This document shows, piece after piece, positions 1-5,499 of a DNA stretch of 5,499 nt (position 1 is the first letter of the stretch; the number at the start of each line of letters is the position of its first letter). Under the pieces are notes generated by a model that saw only the letters and a program-made list of their open reading frames with translations, made no database searches and was not told where the DNA came from. A program made the position numbers and the translations under genes. Source of the DNA: Cellvibrionales bacterium. Lineage in GTDB: Bacteria; Pseudomonadota; Gammaproteobacteria; Pseudomonadales; UBA7434. Location of the stretch: contig JABIQF010000222.1 in assembly GCA_018668095.1 (NCBI GenBank), positions 1 to 5,499 of the forward strand. The letters run 5' to 3'.

Positions 1-28
1 TACAAAGTCGTTCTAGTAAAAACACAAC

Positions 29-33
29 TAAGG
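29..33 (+). promoter_or_regulatory. Weak Shine-Dalgarno site of the symporter gene
   Basis: The bases TAAGG end 11 nt before the ATG at 45, a somewhat long spacing with only a partial match to the anti-SD sequence. The next in-frame ATG (57, Met5) has no better site upstream, so the start at 45 is preferred. The promoter of this gene is not visible and must lie left of the window or in the first few bases. Confidence 0.4.
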
Positions 34-44
34 CTAAAAATAAT

Positions 45-1463
45 ATGAATACTGCCATGCAGCAAGAACAAAGCAATAGAATTCCACTCAGCCAAAAGAT
101 TGTTTTTGGTATTGGTATGCTCGCCAACCAGCTGTTTCCTGCCGCGCTCGGTATTTTTATGGTGATTTTGGTACAGAGCTTAGGCATGAGTCCCATTCTC
201 TGGTCATTGATTTTCTTTATCCCCAAGTTGATCGACGCAGTCACCGATCCGTTAATGGGTTATATCTCTGATCATACCGTCTCTCGATGGGGTAAACGCA
301 GACCTTATGTGTTTATTGGCGCAATCATTTCAGGCTTATCATTTGTCATGATGTGGCAGTTGTCGGCAGACAATTCGGAGATGTATAACTTCTATTATTT
401 TCTTGCTTGGTCTTGTGTATTTTGGATTGGCATGACGATATTTAGCGTGCCTTATGTAGCTATGGGTTATGAGATGAGCTCAGACTTCCATGAGCGAACG
501 AGATTGATGGCGGTGGCGCAATGGATAGGCCAGTGGGCTTGGGTGCTTGCGCCTTGGTTATGGATTGTTTTATATGATCCTAATTGGTTTGAATCGGCGA
601 CTGAAGGTGCGCGATATTTATCACTTTGGGTGGGCGGTGTTTGTATGGCGTTGGCCTTGGTACCGGCAATTTTTTGTGACTCTACAGAGGGTGTGCAGGC
701 TGAAAATCAAGATGATGGCAGCCTTATGGATACCATTCGCGATTTTGGTCGCGGGATACTCATTACGCTTAGCAATAGACCGTTTCAAAAAATCTGTATA
801 GCAACGTTTTTAATTTTTAATGCCTTCCAAACCGTTGCTGCGTTCTCATGGTTTATTATCGTTTACTACATGAATGGTGGTGATACGGCGCAAGCTGGAG
901 TATGGCCAACACTGTTTGGTTCAGTGGGCGCTTTATGCACCTGCTTTTTGGTTATTCCTATTGTTAATTGGATGGCGCAAAACTACGGTAAGCGTTTTAC
1001 CTTTTTATTGTCACAATCTATTTCTTTGCTGGGTTATATTTTATTTTGGTGGTGTTTCTCACCAGAAAAACCATGGATGATCTTTATTCCATTACCGTTA
1101 TTTGCTTTCGGTATTGGTGGCTTGTTCACTATTATGATGTCAATGACGGCTGACATTTGTGACCTTGATGAATTAGAGACCGGTGAGCGTAGAGAAGGTA
1201 CGTTTGGTGCTATTTACTGGTGGATGGTTAAGTTGGGCGCTGCATTTGCCGGTGGTGCTGCGGGTCTTATTCTTAGTTTTATTGGATTTGATCAGTCGGT
1301 TGCTGTGCAGAGTGAAGATACACTTGAGTTGTTACGTTTGGCTTATATCGTTATTCCTTGTGTAGGTACTTTAATTGCTATCTTTGTTATGCGTAATTAT
1401 GATTTAGATGAAGCGCGTGCTCTTGAGATTCGTGAGCAGCTGGAAGCTCGAAAAAGTGCTTAA
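45..1463 (+). CDS. MFS sugar:cation symporter, GPH (MelB-like) family
   Basis: This 472-residue inner-membrane protein is predicted to import a sugar or short oligosaccharide with Na+ or H+. Hydropathy suggests 12 membrane helices (about 20-44, 50-72, 88-106, 114-136, 152-176, 190-211, then 248-276, 285-309, 316-336, 344-370, 390-413, 430-449) with a polar central loop at 212-245, the usual 6+6 MFS layout. The GPH signature follows helix 2: DAVTDPLMG (64-72), then SD (75-76) and RWGKRRPY (81-88). Asp64 and Asp68 have the spacing of the MelB cation-site aspartates Asp55 and Asp59. The second family motif is also present: TADICDLDELETGERREG (368-385), with Lys396 in the next helix. The length is normal for the family and the gene is intact. 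The substrate cannot be read from the sequence. The convergent phosphorylase gene makes a beta-gluco-oligosaccharide plausible, but this is inference. The family call is firm. Confidence 0.93.
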   Translation: MNTAMQQEQSNRIPLSQKIVFGIGMLANQLFPAALGIFMVILVQSLGMSPILWSLIFFIPKLIDAVTDPLMGYISDHTVSRWGKRRPYVFIGAIISGLSFVMMWQLSADNSEMYNFYYFLAWSCVFWIGMTIFSVPYVAMGYEMSSDFHERTRLMAVAQWIGQWAWVLAPWLWIVLYDPNWFESATEGARYLSLWVGGVCMALALVPAIFCDSTEGVQAENQDDGSLMDTIRDFGRGILITLSNRPFQKICIATFLIFNAFQTVAAFSWFIIVYYMNGGDTAQAGVWPTLFGSVGALCTCFLVIPIVNWMAQNYGKRFTFLLSQSISLLGYILFWWCFSPEKPWMIFIPLPLFAFGIGGLFTIMMSMTADICDLDELETGERREGTFGAIYWWMVKLGAAFAGGAAGLILSFIGFDQSVAVQSEDTLELLRLAYIVIPCVGTLIAIFVMRNYDLDEARALEIREQLEARKSA

Positions 1464-1486
1464 ACGCATGACTTAAATACGCGCAT

Positions 1487-1520
1487 AAAAAAAGCCGGTC
1501 TTTTATGACCGGCTTTTTTG
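1487..1520. terminator. Bidirectional intrinsic terminator between convergent genes
   Basis: A GC-rich stem GCCGGTC (1494-1500) / GACCGGC (1507-1513) with a 6-nt loop (TTTTAT) is flanked by an A-run on the left (1487-1493) and a T-run on the right (1514-1519). Stem plus A:T extension gives 13 consecutive pairs. Read on either strand it is a hairpin followed by a U-tract, so it can end transcription of the symporter gene (stop 24 nt upstream) and of the phosphorylase gene (stop about 60 nt upstream on the other strand). Confidence 0.93.
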
Positions 1521-1571
1521 TTACTGCGTTTTATTATGTCTTGCTGATGTTGTCTCTACAACGATTGCTGT

Positions 1572-1594
1572 TCCGGCTTTAGTTCAAAGCCGGA
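1572..1594 (-). other. Hairpin covering the phosphorylase stop codon
   Basis: TCCGGCTTT (1572-1580) and AAAGCCGGA (1586-1594) form a perfect 9-bp stem around a 5-nt loop. The last codons of the phosphorylase gene (Pro-Ala-Leu-Asn-stop) lie inside it. No U-tract follows on either strand, so it is not a classical terminator by itself. Its 8-nt arm is the same as in the terminator about 60 nt further on. It may stabilise the mRNA 3' end or be a remnant of a duplicated terminator arm; both are inference. The structure itself is directly seen. Confidence 0.7.
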
Positions 1595-4500
1595 GTAAGC
1601 AATACATCAATTTTCGTTACTGTACCTTTCTTATCAAAGATTAGTAACGATGTTTCTGCATCAATAGTATTGCCAGCTATCGTATTCTTAGTACCATCAG
1701 CATGGGTTACAACAATTGAGGCTTCTGCACCCTCGGCTAAACCATAAACAACCGGTACCTGACAGTAAGTGAAGCCAAGCTGACCTTTTGATAGTGCGAC
1801 AGTTTGTTGATCACCGTTTATATCAAAATAAACCAAAGTATCATCGTTAGATAAAAACTCAGCTTTGCGAAGAATAAAAGGATTAAAGGTAATGCTGCCT
1901 TTAGTGACCACAACACCCAGCTCCATTAAGCGGGTAATCACTTCTTCTTTTACTTGGCCGGTCATACCTGGCTGTTTAGCGCCAGCAAAACCCGGAGTAT
2001 GTGAGTAAGGGTCAGTTGGGAACGCGCCATAGTTAGCAGGCGTTTTGTTAAAGCCAATGCCAGCACGAATATCAAAGTAGCAATCGGCAAGTTTCTGCAT
2101 AACTGCTGCATCAGTGCCTAGCTCTGCACCCTTACGGAAGCTCTCTAGCGCTGCTAGCAATAGTTTTGAAACCATATGCCAATAGATAGAACCTAAGCCT
2201 TCGTAGGCGTACATGCCGCCAGAGCGACCAGTAAATTGACGATGATTAAAAATACCTTCAAAAATTTCGGCAACCAACGATTGGTCTTGCTCAACTAAGG
2301 CATCATAGCCATTCGCTTTAAGTGCTTGCATCGCACTCTTCGCGCTATCAACATTATTAAACGAACCATTAAAGTGGTAGCCGCCTTGTGTATCAACTTC
2401 AATTAACGAAGTATCACCAGCAGTAACCAACGCTTTAAGGAGTGCTGAACGTTCTACTTGTTCACTAGGAATAATGTTTTTATCGACAAAGCGAGTTAAT
2501 TCACGATCAGGATAAAGAAGGTAAGTGTGCTGGCGAGCCGTGTAAATTGACGACTTTCTTAGCGCTTCTAAAACATCCAGAGATTCTTCAGGGCTTAGGT
2601 AGCCAGAACTTAATACAGCTACTTGGCCTTCAAGCATTTCATACAAATATGAAATCTCTACGCCGTCATCATTAGCTGTCATTAAGTTGTAAGCGTGATA
2701 CAAGCCATCTTCGCGTCGGTTGGCGCGAATAGTGTGGTCAATATATTCTAAAGACGTTTGGCAAAAGGCAACCAAGTCTGACGCTTTAACGGCTACACGG
2801 TTACCACTGAATGATTTTTCATAGAGGTCGGTGCGGTAAGAGCTTGCTGCTGCACCTAAGCTATCAAGCACTTGTTTGCGGTCAGCATCACTGAATTTGC
2901 CCGCAAGTAAATGTTTGTGATTTTCAAAAGTGCTATGAATTGCATGCAGTAAATGAGCAATTTCTTCTGAAACAGCAACTTCTTCGAAATCTACTGATGA
3001 GAATAATTCTAACAAATACTGTTGTAGGCGACGGGTGTAATACAGTGTCACCATCGACACACCAAAGCCTACCAATGCATTGTTTGCATCATTCCACTCA
3101 GGGCGCTGGGTGTTCATCCAGATGCCGCCTTCAGGAATAAGGTTTGAAAGTTTAGCTAATACTGTGGCTAATAATTTTTCAGTTAAGTTGACGTTGTAAA
3201 CTGAACCTTCGTTATTCCAGATTAAACGTCCATCAGCACCGACTTCTTCGACACGTTGCTCAATTAACGCTTCAGTATCGTCGTTATAGTCGATAGTGTT
3301 GTGAGGATCTTTAAGTTGATCTTCATAGCCTTTAATTCGGTAAGGTAGGTTGGCATAACAAAATAAATCTTGGGTTAAGAATTTTTGTAGTGTGCCTGGG
3401 TGGTAATCATTTGAGAATTCTAAAAACTTCTGCAAATAAATAACTTGGTGATCACCCCAGTAGCCAATGTTCGCCCATGGATCGGTGGGATCTGATTTCT
3501 CCCAATCGATACCCGATTTAGTAATACGGTAAGGGTTGTAACCATCAGCAGTGCTGGCGTTAACAAACTTACAGATCATGCTTTCAATATAATTAGGAAT
3601 CGAAAAGCTTAGCGCTTCCCAGTTTTGGAAAATATCACGCCAGTTACCTTCAAAGTTAAGTAGCTGAGAACCGTCATCTTTCTTAACGTTAATTGAAAAC
3701 TTGTTCCATGGTCGAGAAGGGTCGCCATGACGGCGACTAAACGACAGCGGTAAATATTCGAAACATAAGCGCTGTAAGCCAGCATCATTCTGGGCTTCAG
3801 CCGCTTGAATTAAATCGCTGTAGTGGAATTTATCATCAAGATTGTTAAAGAACGCTTCAAACTCTGCAAACACTTTACGGTTAAAGCCTTTCACAAAGCT
3901 AATGAGGTCATCTTTAGTGACTTCATAGTTATCTACAAATAAGCCGCCACGCATAACATTAAATAAAACGTTAGAGAAGTGGTGATTAGCGCTAAGCTTA
4001 TCTTCTGTTACTTGCAAGCCGTCAGAGATACCAACGATACGTGAAAGATTTTTTGATCCTAAAGTAATGTCAGTCTCAATTTCTTCGGCGATATTGTTCT
4101 CAGCCGCTAAGTAAGCAATTAGGTTTTTAACATCTGCTGGGCCTTGGTTAATATCGGCAACGATACTCCATGTTTGTTCACCCTTTGGCGCAAGGTTAAT
4201 ACCGTCATTAATAAAGTAAGCGCCGCGACGAGCACGCACATCAGTTTCTTGTTCAATTTCCCAGCCGTGGCGGAAGTTGTCGAGCTGGATGGAAGACACT
4301 AAACGTTTCGCATTAGGTAGGCCAACAGACCAAACAGTGGTTGCTGATAAAGCTTCACTAGGCTCAGCGCGATCGACTAAAATCGAGCTCATAGTATAAA
4401 GACCAACACCGCTGTCAGCCTGCAATTCGTTTTTCTTATATGCGTCTACTAAGCAGCTTAAAGAGTTTTGAACGTCAGGCTCGACACCGTAAGGTAAAAG

Positions 4501-5049
4501 GTTTTCGATGCCGTCAACAATTTCAACATAGGCGGCGTTTGCGCTGTTGTTGATAAGAGTTGATGTTTTAACAAAACCAAACTTATCTGATGTGCGCCAT
4601 GCATAGCGGAAAGTGACTTCAAGATCATGATTGATTTCTTCAAAAATTAATTTATCACCAATCACGTTTTTGTAAAGGTTGCGGGTAATGTTATAGATAC
4701 CAGCGCATTGCTCAGAGAAGGGTTCCCAAAGTGAAGTTTTTCCTTCGCTAGTGACTAAGGCAATAGTTCTACTGCCGGTATAGGGCGAGCCATCGCTGAT
4801 TTTGTCATCAGAGTAATAAGGGAATAGAGCGTTATCTGGGTTGATTCGGCCAGCCGATAAGCCGCCACGAGTAGAGATAAATAACCAATGGTTAGAGTCG
4901 CTGACTACGCTGATGAAAAAATCTTTCATTTGGTCGTAGTTAGCAATCTGATAAAAAACTTCGCCGTCTAAATCGACGTATTGGCCAGCGACCTCATTAA
5001 TAGTGCTGTGTCGAAGTTGTTTACCTATATGTATACGTTTCTGTGTCAT
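1579..5049 (-). CDS. Large inverting beta-glucan phosphorylase, GH149-like (GH94 superfamily)
   Basis: This 1156-residue protein is predicted to split beta-linked gluco-oligosaccharides with phosphate, releasing alpha-glucose 1-phosphate, in the cytosol (no signal peptide). Apparent layout: N-terminal beta-sandwich (about 1-305), helical linker (about 305-400), long (alpha/alpha)6-type barrel (about 410-1045) and C-terminal beta domain (about 1047-1156). Motifs of the GH94-related phosphorylases are EGNWRDIFQNWEAL (467-480), YWGDHQ (530-535) and EWNDANN (651-657). Asp654 of the WND triplet matches the general acid Asp490 of cellobiose phosphorylase. The Gly/Ser-rich SGG (943-945) and GLGSIYW (951-957) probably help form the phosphate site. 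PTDPYSHTPG (1011-1020) and QPGMTGQVKEE (1026-1036) are further conserved-looking blocks. GH94 disaccharide phosphorylases have about 800 residues. The length and extra segments fit GH149 (beta-1,3-oligoglucan) better, with GH161 or long GH94 beta-1,2-oligoglucan phosphorylases as alternatives. The start is the ATG at 5049, which has an SD site. An in-frame TTG at 5088 would add 13 residues (MLPRRS...) but lacks one. The superfamily is secure; the GH149 assignment is from memory of motifs and size. Confidence 0.8.
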   Translation of the reverse strand: MTQKRIHIGKQLRHSTINEVAGQYVDLDGEVFYQIANYDQMKDFFISVVSDSNHWLFISTRGGLSAGRINPDNALFPYYSDDKISDGSPYTGSRTIALVTSEGKTSLWEPFSEQCAGIYNITRNLYKNVIGDKLIFEEINHDLEVTFRYAWRTSDKFGFVKTSTLINNSANAAYVEIVDGIENLLPYGVEPDVQNSLSCLVDAYKKNELQADSGVGLYTMSSILVDRAEPSEALSATTVWSVGLPNAKRLVSSIQLDNFRHGWEIEQETDVRARRGAYFINDGINLAPKGEQTWSIVADINQGPADVKNLIAYLAAENNIAEEIETDITLGSKNLSRIVGISDGLQVTEDKLSANHHFSNVLFNVMRGGLFVDNYEVTKDDLISFVKGFNRKVFAEFEAFFNNLDDKFHYSDLIQAAEAQNDAGLQRLCFEYLPLSFSRRHGDPSRPWNKFSINVKKDDGSQLLNFEGNWRDIFQNWEALSFSIPNYIESMICKFVNASTADGYNPYRITKSGIDWEKSDPTDPWANIGYWGDHQVIYLQKFLEFSNDYHPGTLQKFLTQDLFCYANLPYRIKGYEDQLKDPHNTIDYNDDTEALIEQRVEEVGADGRLIWNNEGSVYNVNLTEKLLATVLAKLSNLIPEGGIWMNTQRPEWNDANNALVGFGVSMVTLYYTRRLQQYLLELFSSVDFEEVAVSEEIAHLLHAIHSTFENHKHLLAGKFSDADRKQVLDSLGAAASSYRTDLYEKSFSGNRVAVKASDLVAFCQTSLEYIDHTIRANRREDGLYHAYNLMTANDDGVEISYLYEMLEGQVAVLSSGYLSPEESLDVLEALRKSSIYTARQHTYLLYPDRELTRFVDKNIIPSEQVERSALLKALVTAGDTSLIEVDTQGGYHFNGSFNNVDSAKSAMQALKANGYDALVEQDQSLVAEIFEGIFNHRQFTGRSGGMYAYEGLGSIYWHMVSKLLLAALESFRKGAELGTDAAVMQKLADCYFDIRAGIGFNKTPANYGAFPTDPYSHTPGFAGAKQPGMTGQVKEEVITRLMELGVVVTKGSITFNPFILRKAEFLSNDDTLVYFDINGDQQTVALSKGQLGFTYCQVPVVYGLAEGAEASIVVTHADGTKNTIAGNTIDAETSLLIFDKKGTVTKIDVLLTPALN

Positions 5050-5055
5050 GTTAAA

Positions 5056-5060
5056 CCTAA
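5056..5060 (-). promoter_or_regulatory. Shine-Dalgarno site that decides the phosphorylase start
   Basis: On the minus strand TTAGG lies 6 nt before the ATG at 5049. The match is modest but well spaced. No comparable site precedes the upstream in-frame TTG at 5088, whose preceding bases form the AAGCGCTT palindrome instead. This supports translation from 5049 and a 1156-residue product. Confidence 0.55.
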
Positions 5061-5086
5061 TCCAATGTAGTGAGCGGCGCGGTAGC

Positions 5087-5094
5087 AAGCGCTT
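5087..5094. promoter_or_regulatory. Candidate LacI-family operator (AAGCGCTT) upstream of the phosphorylase gene
   Basis: A perfect 8-bp palindrome AAGCGCTT lies 38-45 nt upstream of the ATG. It matches the core of operators bound by many LacI-family sugar regulators (general form TG-N-AAGCGCTT-N-CA). Of the four outer consensus bases only about two match (G at 5085, A at 5097), so the site is degenerate. Placed between a possible promoter and the start codon, it could be a repressor site induced by a sugar. No regulator gene lies in the window. An 8-bp palindrome can also occur by chance. Confidence 0.4.
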
Positions 5095-5499
5095 ATATCG
5101 CTGGTAGATGCACTCTATTCGCAGAGGCAGTTAATATAGCTTCAATGGTTTTTATCTTGGCATCATGCCTAACCCTTTCAAACAGGCGCGGTATTGTACG
5201 TTTCCCCCTGTTCTTTCGCTAGCTAGAGAGTAGTGGAAGCTAGGTATTTGTCATTAAATAGCCTGCAAAAGCGGCAAGTTGTCCCTTCATCAAGATAGAC
5301 TGGAATTACAGATGAAGCTAAGTTAAGTCGTTTTTAATTGATGACCTGTGTAAATTGAGACAAGTGACTTTGCAGCAGTATGGTATGTATTGTTATCAAT
5401 AGATAATAAAGGTATTGCACAAAAGAAATTACGCTATGACATTATAAAGACGCATATAAAGAGGTTGAAGAGCGCAATAAAGTTTAATGAGTATATGCA
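5095..5499. other. Non-coding region upstream of the phosphorylase gene
   Basis: About 400 bases without a convincing gene on either strand. Stops are frequent and only very short open stretches exist. The region holds the weak promoter candidate at 5151-5181 and a 7-bp dyad, CTTCATC (5285-5291) / GATGAAG (5311-5317), around a 19-nt spacer. The right part (about 5320-5499) is AT-rich. No tRNA-like fold, CRISPR repeat or insertion-sequence end was recognised. An ATG at 5487 stays open to the window edge but covers only four codons and has no SD site. Confidence 0.6.
5151..5181 (-). promoter_or_regulatory. Weak candidate sigma-70 promoter for the phosphorylase gene
   Basis: On the minus strand TTGAAA (5176-5181) could be a -35 box, with GATAAA (5151-5156, 4 of 6 consensus bases) as the -10 box at a long 19-bp spacing. 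An alternative -10, TATATT (5133-5138), has no good -35 partner. The location, about 100 nt before the start and upstream of the AAGCGCTT palindrome, is sensible, but the match is poor. Confidence 0.22.

Noticed and set aside
547..1365. Three small plus-strand frames (547-801, 874-1080, 1183-1365) within the symporter gene
   Set aside because: They are frame-shifted shadows of a clear GPH-family gene. Their hydrophobic look comes from the membrane-helix codons of the real frame.
2940..3140. Plus-strand 66-residue frame opposite the phosphorylase gene
   Set aside because: It is antisense to the conserved barrel region, has no SD site or recognisable domain, and is best explained as a shadow.
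4458..4643. Minus-strand 61-residue frame inside the phosphorylase gene
   Set aside because: It is an alternative frame of the N-terminal domain, with no independent evidence of expression.
5050..5088. N-terminal extension of the phosphorylase from a TTG codon (MLPRRSLHWIRFN)
   Set aside because: It starts with TTG without an SD site, is basic and unlike the following domain, and overlaps a likely operator. The ATG at 5049 has a well-spaced TTAGG.
5415..5448. Plus-strand promoter (TTGCAC with TATGAC or TATAAA) for a gene starting at 5487
   Set aside because: Spacings of 14 or 22 bp do not suit sigma-70, the ATG at 5487 has no SD site, and only four codons are visible.
5429..5499. Two minus-strand open stretches reaching the right edge (ending at 5434 and 5429), possible 3' end of a further gene
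   Set aside because: Each has only about 21-22 codons in AT-rich DNA, and two frames are open at once. Nothing favours either as a real C-terminus. The bases beyond the edge would decide.

Overview
The window holds two complete convergent genes, a short gap between them with a strong terminator, and about 450 bases of apparently non-coding DNA at the right end. The moderate-to-low GC content, the codon use and the protein sequences suggest a Gram-negative, heterotrophic, probably marine gammaproteobacterium (Alteromonadales or Cellvibrionales type). The taxonomic guess is inference from style, not from a marker gene.

Layout. Bases 1-44 are the leader of the first gene. Bases 45-1463 (+) encode a 12-helix sugar:cation symporter of the glycoside-pentoside-hexuronide (GPH, MelB-like) family. 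Bases 1464-1578 separate the convergent genes and contain a near-perfect bidirectional intrinsic terminator (1487-1520). Bases 1579-5049 (-) encode a very large cytoplasmic carbohydrate phosphorylase of the GH94-related superfamily. Its size and motifs fit GH149 (beta-1,3-oligoglucan phosphorylase) best. A second hairpin lies directly over its stop codon (1572-1594) and reuses the same 8-nt arm as the terminator. Bases 5050-5499 are the leader and upstream region of the phosphorylase gene, with a weak Shine-Dalgarno site, a LacI-family-type palindrome (AAGCGCTT, 5087-5094) and no convincing gene.

How the genes could work together. The symporter would bring a sugar or short oligosaccharide across the inner membrane. 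The phosphorylase, which has no signal peptide, would split beta-glucan oligosaccharides with inorganic phosphate in the cytosol, giving alpha-glucose 1-phosphate and a shortened chain. This saves ATP compared with hydrolysis plus kinase. Together they look like part of a beta-glucan (possibly laminarin) use locus. The genes are convergent, so they are not co-transcribed, and the shared pathway rests on proximity only. The phosphorylase family is known but sparsely characterised; nothing here shows a wholly new system.
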